From a virus: DNA of 32,084 nucleotides. Under the pieces are notes generated by a model. It saw only the letters and a list, made by a program, of their open reading frames with translations. It was not told where the DNA came from and did no database searches. Positions within the stretch are counted from its first letter, which is position 1, and every line of letters begins with the position of its first letter. Positions 12,702-20,561 of the stretch are shown piece by piece. Made by a program: the position numbers and the translations under genes. The stretch covers positions 1 to 32,084 of IMG/VR virus record IMGVR_UViG_3300042381_000362; one strand, given 5' to 3'.

Positions 12702-14348
12702 ATGAGTACACCAGTTTTAAATAATGGTATATTTCTTCGTGATAACAACTACAAAACAAGTTCTCACGTTGATTCATATCATATGACACAGATGCTGAAA
12801 TCAGCAGAACCAATGGATCTTGGTCCAGTGGATCTTTGGGCTATGACACAAAAAGTTGAAATGCCCCTCTATCAAATGAGTTCATTTGGTGGTAAAAATG
12901 TAATCATGGTAGATAATGCCCGTGGTGAATACAAATGGCAAGTTCCTGTAGCACAAGATCTTCCTTATTTAACAGAAGAACTTTACACTACAAATGCAGG
13001 GTCAACATCATCTACATATGGTGCAGATGGTACAACCTTCAAAATCCGTTTAAACAAACGTACATTTGGACATGGTGATATCATCACTTATGACAAATAC
13101 AATGGTGTTGAGATGTACATCACTTCTGATGATATTGTTCCATCAGGTGATTCATTTGTATACACAGTTCAAATTGTAAACAATGATAGTACAAAAGCTA
13201 TTGTTCAAACATCAGGTAATCCATTCAAAACAGGAGCTAAAGTTTTCCGTAAAGGTTCTGCACGTTCAGGAGATTATGGAGAAAGATTCTCTGATATTGG
13301 AGATGTTCGTTCTGGATTCCGTGAATTCTATAACTTTGTAGGTGGTGCTGAAGCTCACGTTCATTACACTATTAGCTCTAAAGCTGATATGATGATGAAA
13401 GGTGGTATGAAAGCTGATGGTACAGTTCCAGTTATTGAATTGTGGAGAAACTTTGACAAATCAATGGATCCAGCAGTAACTTCTCTTGAGAAGATGGCTG
13501 AAAAAATGGGACCTGATTATGTTAAAAAAGCATATCAATCAGGACAATTGTCACGTACATTCTTAACTACATTAGAAGCTGCTCACTTGAGTAAGATTGC
13601 TAATGATATTGAAACCTATTTGATGTGGGGTCAAGGTGGTCGTCTGAAACAAGATGGTCCTGATGATATCCGTTTGTCTGTAGGTTTGTGGAAACAACTT
13701 GATAACTCTTACAAGCGTATTTACAATAAGTCTAGTTTTGACTTAGATTTGTTCCGTGCTGAGATTTTCAACTTCTTTAATGGTAAAGTTGAATTCAAAG
13801 GACCAGATCCTCAACGTAGTCTTGTAGTACAAACAGGTATGGGTGGTATGAAACTTATCAATGAAGCAATTAAGAAAGATGCTGTTGCTTCTGGTATGGT
13901 GATTAACGCACGTGAAGTTGGTGCAATTACAGGTCAAGGTATGGATTTGAATTTTGGATTTGCTTATACACAATATGTAATTCCTTTCTTGGCAAATGTT
14001 AAGTTTGTCTTGAATCCAGCATTTGATAATGTACATACAAATGATATTGAAAATCCACTAATTGATGGTTTCCCATTATCATCTTATAACTTTATCATCT
14101 TTGATATTACAGATAATACTAATGACAACATCTTCTTGTTGAAATTATCTTGGGATAATCAATTGAAGTGGTGGTATCAAAATGGTACAATGGATTACAT
14201 GGGACGTACACAAGGATTCCAGTCTTCTGGTCAATTCTCTGGATACCGTGTAATGATGTCTCAAACAATGCCAGCAATTTGGGTGAAAGATCCTACAAAA
14301 GTGTTGAAAATTGTGATGAGAAACCCAATTACAGGTGGATCATTCTAA
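12702..14348 (+). CDS. Major capsid protein (548 aa)
   Basis: Context (after the scaffold, before a strong terminator), size and composition identify this as the major head protein, presumably HK97-fold. The N-terminal arm (1-60) is polar and is followed by WAMTQKVEMPLYQMSSFGGKN. The central part contains strand-rich segments and a long helix (DPAVTSLEKMAEKMGPDYV). The C-terminal half has Gly-rich strands and a WWYQNGTMDYMGRTQGFQSS segment. Unlike most genes here it uses CGT for most Arg codons and more C-ending codons, as expected for the most abundant phage protein. No cleavage site is obvious. The gene is followed 15 bp later by a strong terminator hairpin. Confidence 0.8.
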   Translation: MSTPVLNNGIFLRDNNYKTSSHVDSYHMTQMLKSAEPMDLGPVDLWAMTQKVEMPLYQMSSFGGKNVIMVDNARGEYKWQVPVAQDLPYLTEELYTTNAGSTSSTYGADGTTFKIRLNKRTFGHGDIITYDKYNGVEMYITSDDIVPSGDSFVYTVQIVNNDSTKAIVQTSGNPFKTGAKVFRKGSARSGDYGERFSDIGDVRSGFREFYNFVGGAEAHVHYTISSKADMMMKGGMKADGTVPVIELWRNFDKSMDPAVTSLEKMAEKMGPDYVKKAYQSGQLSRTFLTTLEAAHLSKIANDIETYLMWGQGGRLKQDGPDDIRLSVGLWKQLDNSYKRIYNKSSFDLDLFRAEIFNFFNGKVEFKGPDPQRSLVVQTGMGGMKLINEAIKKDAVASGMVINAREVGAITGQGMDLNFGFAYTQYVIPFLANVKFVLNPAFDNVHTNDIENPLIDGFPLSSYNFIIFDITDNTNDNIFLLKLSWDNQLKWWYQNGTMDYMGRTQGFQSSGQFSGYRVMMSQTMPAIWVKDPTKVLKIVMRNPITGGSF

Positions 14349-14363
14349 ATAACTTGCAGATTT

Positions 14364-14394
14364 ATAAGGGAGAGCAATTCTCCCTTATTTTTCT
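14364..14394 (+). terminator. Strong terminator after the capsid gene
   Basis: A perfect 10-bp stem, ATAAGGGAGA (14364-14373) with TCTCCCTTAT (14379-14388), 5-nt loop, is followed by TTTTTC. It should end or attenuate capsid transcripts, giving more capsid mRNA than downstream mRNA. Confidence 0.8.
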
Positions 14395-14438
14395 GTATAA
14401 TCAAACAATTTTTTATAACTTTATAAATTTAAAATAAA

Positions 14439-15041
14439 ATGGCATATACAAAATTTTTTCCTGTTTCTCCAGATACATTTCTGAAAGCAGGTTCTGACAT
14501 GGCCCTTGCAAAATTTGGGCATTTGAATTCTTTAATTGATTATGTTAATACTGCTGTAGATTATAATTCTACAACAGGTATGACATTAGTTAAAGGTCAA
14601 GATTTAAATATTATTTCTGGAAGTGGATCAAGTGTTACATTAACAACGTCACAATCAGGCTCTGTTGTATTAATGGATAGAGCAGCTGGTATTACATTTA
14701 CACTTCCAGTAGCTACAAGTTCTACAATAGGTATGTATTTTGATTTTGTTGTTACAACTTCAGTAACATCTAATGGATATAAAGTAATTACTGGTGCTGC
14801 AACTGAATTTTTAATTGGTGGCTATACAAGTGTTGATACTGATACTTCAAATGCTGTAGCAGTATTTACAGGTAATGGTAGCTCTCATATATCTGTTAAT
14901 ATGACATCTGCTTCTACAAATGCAGCTGGTGGTATATTTGGTACTAAATTACGTTTTACTTGTTTATCAACAACAAGATGGATGGTAGAAGGAATAGTAC
15001 AAGGTGCAGGAACAGTAGTAACAGCATTTGCAACAACTTAA
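14439..15041 (+). CDS. Probable head decoration or fibre-like protein (200 aa)
   Basis: A short helical N-terminus (about 1-40, SDMALAKFGHLNSLIDYVN) is followed by a Thr/Ser/Gly-rich beta domain. Segments such as VVLMDRAAGITFTLPVATSS, then GMYFDFVV, then YKVITGAATEFLIGG recur in small phage virion proteins encoded next to the capsid gene, which I take to be head-associated or decoration proteins. No signal peptide, no Cys cluster. It comes directly after the capsid terminator with no good promoter, so it is probably expressed by read-through. A tail-associated role is the main alternative. Confidence 0.65.
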   Translation: MAYTKFFPVSPDTFLKAGSDMALAKFGHLNSLIDYVNTAVDYNSTTGMTLVKGQDLNIISGSGSSVTLTTSQSGSVVLMDRAAGITFTLPVATSSTIGMYFDFVVTTSVTSNGYKVITGAATEFLIGGYTSVDTDTSNAVAVFTGNGSSHISVNMTSASTNAAGGIFGTKLRFTCLSTTRWMVEGIVQGAGTVVTAFATT

Positions 15042-15054
15042 TAATTAATATAAC

Positions 15055-15096
15055 ATGAAAGGAAAAGGAAAAAAAGGTGGCAAGAAAGGTTGCTAA
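15055..15096 (+). CDS. Possible 13-residue Lys/Gly peptide gene
   Basis: ATG 15055 opens a 13-codon frame for MKGKGKKGGKKGC with stop at 15094-15096, 13 bp after the previous stop and after an A-rich leader of the kind used by real genes here. Such a strongly basic Gly/Lys/Cys peptide is unlikely to be a folded protein; it could be a DNA- or RNA-binding tail, or chance. Low confidence. Confidence 0.3.
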   Translation: MKGKGKKGGKKGC

Positions 15097-15115
15097 CTTT
15101 TAAAACAAATCCTCC

Positions 15116-15136
15116 TGTAAAGATAGTATCTTTACA
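15116..15136 (+). other. Hairpin in the 15097-15218 spacer
   Basis: TGTAAAGAT (15116-15124) pairs perfectly with ATCTTTACA (15128-15136) around a 3-nt loop. It is followed by TTCCCC, not a T run, so it is not a standard terminator. Confidence 0.5.
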
Positions 15137-15138
15137 TT

Positions 15139-15183
15139 CCCCAATATAAGCTTATTTAAGAAGACTGGCAGCCTTCATTGGGG
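15139..15183 (+). other. Closed stem in the same spacer, possible structured RNA
   Basis: CCCCAAT (15139-15145) pairs with ATTGGGG (15177-15183). The enclosed part contains the palindrome ATAAGCTTAT and a short AAG/CTT pairing. With the preceding hairpin this makes a structured leader of about 70 nt ahead of the gene at 15219. It resembles no riboswitch or tRNA I know. Confidence 0.4.
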
Positions 15184-15218
15184 GCAACACACTCACCAAA
15201 CCAATAAACAAACCAAAC

Positions 15219-16235
15219 ATGAGTACAACAAGTATGGTGGAAATGTATCCACAAAACAAAAAATCTAAAATTGCAATTAGACCATTCTTTGACCCTAAAG
15301 TTGATAATATGGGATTGCAAAATTACGGACTAGCTCTTTTTGACAATGTCTTCCATGAAGAACAAATTGCATGTTTAGAAATGCATGGTATCAGAAGATA
15401 TCTTACAGGACTAAATGAATTTGCTCCAGAATTCTATGATATGTCATTAGAAGATAAAGAAGCTAAGATTAAACAAATTAGACAAGTGGTTTCTCAATTA
15501 GAGAAAACATTAAATTCAAATGTTGTTGATCCAGATGATAAAGAATTTTGGAATAAGATTAAACTTCTTAAACCAGATAATTCAGAATTTTGGGATAAGA
15601 TTAAATTAAGATGTGGTAATGAACCTATATTCTTAGATCCATCTACAGATCCATATGATCTTATTAAATTATATGCAATAGAACACGGAGGTTTTAGTAT
15701 GATAGCTAAATCATTAGAAGAAGCTAAAACAATGAATAAGCCACCAAAATTCTATTTAGATAAATTAGAAGAAACAGCTAACACTAATACTGAAATTAAA
15801 AAATTACGTAATAAAGCTGCTGCTGAACTTCATAAGCTCTTTGATAAAAATCAGAATAAATTATTCTACATTGCTAAAATCTTAGATTTGAACAGTGCAC
15901 AATATAAGAAATCAACACCTAATGATATCATCTATGACAATATGGATAAGTATATTAGTGGTGATCTTGTAGATAAGGATAAAAAGAAAACAGCTGAAAA
16001 GTTTTTAGATGTATCAAGACTTGATATGGAAACTCTTAAAATTAGAGCAATTGTCAAGGATGCTACATATTATAAAATGATTGCTACAAAAGCTGATGGA
16101 TTTGTTTATCATATGGCATCTGCTACAATGATGGGTAGAAATTCAGCTGATGTAGGAGAATTTTTAAAGAATCCTCTTAATGAGCAAATTCTGATTGATA
16201 TTCAGACACAGATTGAAAAACATTGGAATCAATAA
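15219..16235 (+). CDS. Unknown virion-region protein with internal repeat (338 aa)
   Basis: I do not recognise this protein. It is helical and charged, with no membrane segment. Residues about 100-127 hold a short internal duplication, DDKEFWNKIKL followed by DNSEFWDKIKL. The centre (170-215) looks like a coiled coil (LEETANTNTEIKKLRNKAAAELHKL). The position between decoration and connector genes suggests an internal head or connector-associated protein; size and helicity would also fit an ejected internal protein. It follows the structured spacer at 15116-15183 and an A/C-rich leader with no Shine-Dalgarno sequence. Confidence 0.7.
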   Translation: MSTTSMVEMYPQNKKSKIAIRPFFDPKVDNMGLQNYGLALFDNVFHEEQIACLEMHGIRRYLTGLNEFAPEFYDMSLEDKEAKIKQIRQVVSQLEKTLNSNVVDPDDKEFWNKIKLLKPDNSEFWDKIKLRCGNEPIFLDPSTDPYDLIKLYAIEHGGFSMIAKSLEEAKTMNKPPKFYLDKLEETANTNTEIKKLRNKAAAELHKLFDKNQNKLFYIAKILDLNSAQYKKSTPNDIIYDNMDKYISGDLVDKDKKKTAEKFLDVSRLDMETLKIRAIVKDATYYKMIATKADGFVYHMASATMMGRNSADVGEFLKNPLNEQILIDIQTQIEKHWNQ

Positions 16236-16252
16236 TTTAAAAAATAAACAAC

Positions 16253-16411
16253 ATGGCAAAGTCACATCCAGGATTTAAAGCAGTACAATCACAAATTGCT
16301 AAAAAACAAGGAATCAGTCAAGAATCAGCAGGTGCTATTTTAGCATCAGCAACAAGAAATGCATCAGCAGGAGCTAAGAAAGCAAATCCAAAATTAAAAA
16401 AAGTCAAGTAA
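16253..16411 (+). CDS. Small basic Ala/Lys-rich protein (52 aa)
   Basis: ATG 16253 begins MAKSHPGFKAVQSQIAKKQG, followed by an Ala/Ser-rich helix and a Lys-rich end (KLKKVK). I have seen this kind of sequence (K-x-HPGF-x(4)-x-IAKK-G-S-x-x-AGAILA) as small phage proteins next to structural genes, where it is normally left as hypothetical. The basic, helical make-up points to nucleic-acid binding or an internal head peptide. The A-rich leader and strong family-like pattern make this a real gene despite its length. Confidence 0.7.
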   Translation: MAKSHPGFKAVQSQIAKKQGISQESAGAILASATRNASAGAKKANPKLKKVK

Positions 16412-16415
16412 TAAG

Positions 16416-16459
16416 CTGACAAAATATATTTAAAAGTAAGCTTATACACTGACAAAATA
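16416..16459 (+). repeat. Short direct repeat before the connector gene
   Basis: CTGACAAAATA occurs at 16416-16426 and 16449-16459, 33 bp apart, and the interval is bordered by ATAAGC/GCTTAT inverted arms (16411-16416 and 16440-16445). This spacer has no convincing -33/-7 pair; the repeat may be a regulator or RNA-processing site. Confidence 0.4.
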
Positions 16460-16467
16460 ATAACACA

Positions 16468-17172
16468 ATGAACAACAATCTAATACAAATTAAAATTAAG
16501 CAGAGGTTAAACAAATTAGCTAGTCTTGATTATGATAATATAGAATGTTGGCAAATTGCGGAGGCTTTTAATAAAGCTCAAATAGAATGGGTGAGAAGAC
16601 AACTCCATGGTACTAATAATTATAAAGAAGGTGATGAAGCTTCAATAAGAAGAATAGATGACCTTCAAAAGTTATTAACCACTGTAAATATTGAAGGAAC
16701 AATGGTTGGTCCAACATATTATGAAGTGGATTCTTTACCAGCAAACTATTTAGAATTTAAAAGAGTTTCAATTAAAGGTAAGCATGGTAAATGTCCTGAT
16801 AGACCATTTGTGGTTTATTTAGGAGAAGAAGCTGATGTGGATCTTTTACTAGTTGATAAATTATCACAACCATCATTTGAGTGGGGAGAAACATTTTGTA
16901 CACTAGTGGGAAACAAGATTAGAATCTATACTAATAATGAATTTGAAGTTATAAGTCCAAAACTGAACTACTACAGAAAACCTGTGGAAGTTCAGTTTGT
17001 TGGATGTATTGATTTAAACACTGGTAATACAATAGCTACAGATGTTCAATCTGAACTAAAAGATGATATTGTAGAACTTATATGTGATGAAGCTGCATCT
17101 ATATTAGCTGGTGATATTGAATCTATTATGCAATATCAAAGAAATGAAAAATCAGCAGAAAGAAATAATTAA
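16468..17172 (+). CDS. Head-tail connector or ring protein candidate (234 aa)
   Basis: The N-terminal helices (IAEAFNKAQIEWVRRQL, about 31-47) are followed by a beta domain containing VDSLPANYLEFKRVSI (90-105), then a strand region with VGNKIRIYTNNEF, and a C-terminal helical part (KDDIVELICDEAASILAGDI). The LPxxYL-x-FKRV element with the helical ends resembles adaptor or ring proteins that sit below the portal in podoviruses of Bacteroidota, but I judge this from pattern only. It lies between capsid-region genes and the large virion protein, as a connector should. Confidence 0.55.
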   Translation: MNNNLIQIKIKQRLNKLASLDYDNIECWQIAEAFNKAQIEWVRRQLHGTNNYKEGDEASIRRIDDLQKLLTTVNIEGTMVGPTYYEVDSLPANYLEFKRVSIKGKHGKCPDRPFVVYLGEEADVDLLLVDKLSQPSFEWGETFCTLVGNKIRIYTNNEFEVISPKLNYYRKPVEVQFVGCIDLNTGNTIATDVQSELKDDIVELICDEAASILAGDIESIMQYQRNEKSAERNN

Positions 17173-17189
17173 TTAATTAAACATAAAAA

Positions 17190-17669
17190 ATGAAAACAAT
17201 ATCACGCAATGTCTTTAGTGTTTCAGGTCCTATAACATCCCCATCATCTAATTCTGCTTCTTCATATTCATCTGCTCCAGCTAATTCTTCATTAGAAGTT
17301 TCAACAGCTGCTTGTGTTTCTGAACTTATGAATGCAGCAACTTCTTTTCACAAACTCCATCTTAAAATTACAGGACTTGGATCTTTTGCAGGACATAAAG
17401 CTCTTAATGAATTATATGATGAACTTCCAGGACATGCTGATGATATTGCAGAAGGATTCCAAGGTGCTGCTGAAAAACTATTAGATTATACAGATGTAGC
17501 TCCAAGAACATTAAATTCTGTATCAGAAGCATTATCATATTTAAGAGAATTAGTTTCTATGGTGACTACCCTTCAAAGTAAAATGCCATATTCAGAAATA
17601 ATTAATGATCTTGATAATGTAAAGAGTACAATTAATTCTGCTAAATATAAATTAAATTTCCTAAAATAA
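17190..17669 (+). CDS. Dps/ferritin-like helical protein (159 aa)
   Basis: After a Ser/Pro-rich disordered start (1-38), the protein is a helical bundle. The segment SFHKLHLKITGLGSFAGHKA and the following NELYDELPGHADDIAEGFQG (roughly 50-90) match the pattern of phage Dps/ferritin-like proteins (LHW-x-KT-x(3)-x-HKALxxFYD-x-LxxLVDxFxExYQG). The metal ligands of true Dps are only partly kept, so iron storage is unlikely; these phage proteins are of unknown function and often sit in virion regions. The gene ends just before a promoter. Confidence 0.65.
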   Translation: MKTISRNVFSVSGPITSPSSNSASSYSSAPANSSLEVSTAACVSELMNAATSFHKLHLKITGLGSFAGHKALNELYDELPGHADDIAEGFQGAAEKLLDYTDVAPRTLNSVSEALSYLRELVSMVTTLQSKMPYSEIINDLDNVKSTINSAKYKLNFLK

Positions 17670-17670
17670 A

Positions 17671-17702
17671 TTTGGAAGTTTAAAATATATATATTATATT
17701 AT
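17671..17702 (+). promoter_or_regulatory. Promoter for the large virion protein
   Basis: TTTG (17671-17674), 20 bp, TATATTAT (17695-17702; a second overlapping copy at 17690-17697). The -33 box extends as GGAAGTTTAAA, similar to the promoters at 1023 and 28669. Start near 17709, about 35 nt before the ATG at 17744. AAGTTTA (17676-17682) and TAAACTT (17708-17714) form inverted arms around the -7 box. Confidence 0.65.
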
Positions 17703-17743
17703 TTATATAAACTTATTTATAACCCTTAAAAATTTAAAAAATT

Positions 17744-19714
17744 ATGTATTTTAATCACGCATTTAGAAAAACCCTTTTAGCTGTTGATTCTGGTAGTGCA
17801 ACACTTAGTGGAACTACAAGTCTTGCAACATCTGCTTTAGCAGCAGGTCAACTTGGTATTTATAATCAAAACTTTGGTGTAATTGATTACACAGGTTCAG
17901 GTACTAAAGCTCCATTTTATCTTGTACAAGGTTCTTATTACAAAACATCTGGATATTCTGATAAAATTGGTTCTCATGGTGGATATCAAGAATCAGTTAA
18001 ATCTAAAATGATTAATCCAAAATATATCAGTCGTATATTCTGGGTACAATCTAAATTACCTGTACAACAAGTAGTACAAATTCCTTTGACAGCTCAAGCT
18101 GGATCAACTAATGTTGGTTTGAATGCTGACACAACATACCGTTTACGTATTGATGTTAAAGGTAGTCCAGCTTTACGTTTTTTATCTCATAATATTTATC
18201 GTGTGATGGATTCTTACACAGGACCTGCTAATGCAACAAATCCTACATATGTAAAAGATCCTGTTGCAACATTAGTTGATTGGAAAGAGCAAATTACAAT
18301 GTCTCCTTATTTTAATCAATTGGTACAAGCACGTGTTTATGCATTTAAAAATAATGTAACAAGTAGTACTTATACGGCAGGTACTCCTACAGTTTCTTCA
18401 ACAACTTTAACAGTTTCATCAACCTCTGCTGGTGGTATTTTACCTGGTCAACGTATTGTTGCATCTACAGGAGTAACTGGATTAACTAATGTACCTAATA
18501 TTTTTGCTAATTATGGTACTGCATTTGCTACAGGTACTACTCCAACAACTGCTCCTACAGCATCTACTACTTCTGTTACAATTACAGGAACAGGTACAGG
18601 TACTCCAACAGGTACAATTACTGTTGGTATGTATGTAACAGGAGCTGGTTTACCACAAGGAGCTTACCTATCTACAGTTAGTTCTCAAACTAACTATATA
18701 ATTACTTATCCTACTCAATCTACAGCTCCTACAATAACTGGAGCAGCTGCTGCACTTACTTTTTATAATACTATTGTATTAACTTATCCAACTCAAGCTT
18801 CAGCACCTACTTTTAGTTCATGGACTATAAAATGTTATAGTGATCTTTATGGTAATAATGGTGGATATGTAACTCCTTACACTAATATTGCAGTAACAAG
18901 TGGTCAACAACCAACATATGTAGGTCAAACTCCATATATTCCTGGTAGTTCTGCTTATACAACTGGTACTTCTCAAACAGCTGGTACACTTACAGGTGCT
19001 ACAATTACAGCTGCTTCAACAGTTGCTGCTGCTACATCTGGAGCACATATTTATACTGCTGCTGCTGATGCGTCAACATTTACTACAGATGCTTTCTTAG
19101 AATTAACAGCTGCTTATTTGGAAACTAAATTTGGTAATCCAACATTTACAATAAGTGATAATTATGATCTTGAGCCATTAAAAATCATTGCATCATTAAT
19201 GGATGATAGTGGTAGTACAACAGTTGTTGCTCCTATTGGAACTGCTGCTTTACAAACAATTGGTGAAGCAGGTATTGCTACAGTAGCACAAGCTAGTTCA
19301 ATGGCACAAGGTACTGGTGAAACAGTTCTTCGTGAATTGATTCTTACTGGTAGATACCGTCAAGAAGCATTTGGTGATGGAACTAATATTGATCAATTCC
19401 GTATGAGAGAGATTGAAGCTAATCCAAGTGTATTAGATATGATGAGTGTTGCAAATAGAAACAAACTTTATAATAAACTTTGCATTCTTCATAGTGTTCC
19501 TAGATTTAATAATCCTACAGGAGTATTTGATAATGATCAATATTTAATTGAAATTGCTCTTCCTAGTACTTTAACAATTGGTAAGCTTTTTGAAAATGCT
19601 ACTTATTCAGCAGGAAATAATAATTATGTTCCTACTGCTGGTAATGGTTTAGGAGATTATATTCTTGAAGCATCTATTGCAGCAGGTGGTGTGCAATATA
19701 TAGAAATGATTTAA
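17744..19714 (+). CDS. Large virion structural protein, probably abundant (656 aa)
   Basis: Two conserved-looking parts flank a repetitive insert. The N-terminal part (1-205) has MYFNHAFRKTLL, then KYISRIFWVQSK and YRLRIDVKGSPALRFLSHN. The C-terminal part (447-656) has LETKFGNPTFTISDNYDLEP, then ETVLRELILTGRYRQE and HSVPRFNNPTGVFDNDQYL. I recall this combination from structural proteins of large aquatic phages. The middle (206-446) is Thr/Gly/Ser-rich with TITVGMYVTGAGLPQGAYL-type strand repeats, like surface-exposed Ig- or fibre-like inserts. Ten of its 15 Arg codons are CGT, as in the capsid gene and unlike the AGA-rich fibre genes, which suggests high expression. Its own promoter and terminator agree. 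A tail-tube or major tail protein is the best guess. Confidence 0.7.
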   Translation: MYFNHAFRKTLLAVDSGSATLSGTTSLATSALAAGQLGIYNQNFGVIDYTGSGTKAPFYLVQGSYYKTSGYSDKIGSHGGYQESVKSKMINPKYISRIFWVQSKLPVQQVVQIPLTAQAGSTNVGLNADTTYRLRIDVKGSPALRFLSHNIYRVMDSYTGPANATNPTYVKDPVATLVDWKEQITMSPYFNQLVQARVYAFKNNVTSSTYTAGTPTVSSTTLTVSSTSAGGILPGQRIVASTGVTGLTNVPNIFANYGTAFATGTTPTTAPTASTTSVTITGTGTGTPTGTITVGMYVTGAGLPQGAYLSTVSSQTNYIITYPTQSTAPTITGAAAALTFYNTIVLTYPTQASAPTFSSWTIKCYSDLYGNNGGYVTPYTNIAVTSGQQPTYVGQTPYIPGSSAYTTGTSQTAGTLTGATITAASTVAAATSGAHIYTAAADASTFTTDAFLELTAAYLETKFGNPTFTISDNYDLEPLKIIASLMDDSGSTTVVAPIGTAALQTIGEAGIATVAQASSMAQGTGETVLRELILTGRYRQEAFGDGTNIDQFRMREIEANPSVLDMMSVANRNKLYNKLCILHSVPRFNNPTGVFDNDQYLIEIALPSTLTIGKLFENATYSAGNNNYVPTAGNGLGDYILEASIAAGGVQYIEMI

Positions 19715-19734
19715 TTTACTTTATAATAAAATAA

Positions 19735-19767
19735 AGAAGGAGAGATTTTATTCTCTCCTTTTTTTAT
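19735..19767 (+). terminator. Terminator after the large virion protein
   Basis: AAGGAGAGA (19737-19745) pairs with TCTCTCCTT (19752-19760) around a 6-nt loop, followed by TTTTT. It ends where the next promoter's TTTG box begins (19767). Confidence 0.8.
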
Positions 19768-19798
19768 TTGTATATTTGCAGAAAATATCTTATATTAT
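19767..19798 (+). promoter_or_regulatory. Promoter for the tail-fibre unit
   Basis: TTTG (19767-19770), 20 bp, TATATTAT (19791-19798). Start near 19805, about 18 nt before the ATG at 19823. Its -33 box abuts the T run of the preceding terminator. TATATTTG at 19771-19778 also fits TAnnTTTG but lacks a -33 partner. Confidence 0.65.
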
Positions 19799-19822
19799 TA
19801 GTGTAGAATAAATATAATAAAT

Positions 19823-20407
19823 ATGCCATTACAACACCAATTAGCTTTAGATATCCCAGATACTAACAATGTTAGTGTTTTTAGGGTGATGGATGCAAGT
19901 ATATATGCCAATGATTTAGATGTTAAATGTGCAACATTACAAGTTACATCTCCTGGGTTTACTTCTCCATCTACACATGATATGACTAATTATGCATTAT
20001 TAGCTAGTTCATTTAATTTAATATTAAATGCTTGTAGTCTTGGTTTTGTAGCAACTGGATGTCAAGATGTAGCACCAGCATTACCTGATGGTATATATAA
20101 ATTAAAATATTCAGTTAGTCCTAATGATAAAGTTTATGTAGAATACTATCATCTTAGAACAACTCAAACTTATAATGTTTACAATCAACAACTTTGTAAA
20201 CTTGAAATGGCAACTTGTGAACCTTCAGTGGAGATAAGAGCAAGATTGAATGAATTGAGACTTATTAAATCATATATTGATGCTGCTAAAATTAAAGCAG
20301 AAGATTGTCATGATCCTAATTTAGCAATGGAGTTATTACTTTATGCTAAAAAAAGACTTGATAAATATATAGGAGGATGTAAAGATTGTAATCAAAACCA
20401 ATATTAA
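19823..20407 (+). CDS. Tail-associated virion protein (194 aa)
   Basis: The N-terminal beta domain (1-115) contains SVFRVMDASIYANDLDVKCA and TLQVTSPGF, a combination I recall from a virion protein of Bacteroidota phages. It ends in PDGIYKLKYSVSPNDKVYVEYYHLR, a strand-rich unit. Residues 125-190 are helical (LNELRLIKSYIDAAKIKAED) and end in a Cys pair (GGCKDC). It is the first gene of the fibre unit, directly after the promoter at 19767, and is likely a base or hub to which the following fibre proteins attach; that is inference from position. Confidence 0.65.
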   Translation: MPLQHQLALDIPDTNNVSVFRVMDASIYANDLDVKCATLQVTSPGFTSPSTHDMTNYALLASSFNLILNACSLGFVATGCQDVAPALPDGIYKLKYSVSPNDKVYVEYYHLRTTQTYNVYNQQLCKLEMATCEPSVEIRARLNELRLIKSYIDAAKIKAEDCHDPNLAMELLLYAKKRLDKYIGGCKDCNQNQY

Positions 20408-20408
20408 T

Positions 20409-20561
20409 ATGACAAATTGTTCAAATTGTGGAACAACAATCACTTGTGGATGCCAAGTTAGAACAGCATCAAATGGAACTCAAGTATGTAATTCATGCAT
20501 ATCTGATTATGAAATAAAATTAGTAATTGTAAATGCCCCTATAAACAATCCAGATGAGTAA
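20409..20561 (+). CDS. Small zinc-ribbon-like protein (50 aa)
   Basis: ATG 20409, one base after the previous stop, encodes MTNCSNCGTTITCGCQVRTA, then CNSC. Cys at 4, 7, 13, 15, 27 and 30 give CxxC, CxC and CxxC, a plausible treble-clef or ribbon zinc site. The last 8 nt overlap the next gene. Function unknown; the neighbours are virion proteins, so it may be a small tail-assembly factor. Confidence 0.65.
   Translation: MTNCSNCGTTITCGCQVRTASNGTQVCNSCISDYEIKLVIVNAPINNPDE

Noticed and set aside
14392-14423. A promoter after the capsid terminator (TCTG, 20 bp, TAACTTTA)
   Set aside because: Both boxes deviate from the form found elsewhere, and AT-rich spacers give such matches by chance.
14168-14437. 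A plus-strand frame overlapping the end of the capsid gene
   Set aside because: It is a shadow of the capsid gene in another frame that continues through the terminator; composition is not protein-like.
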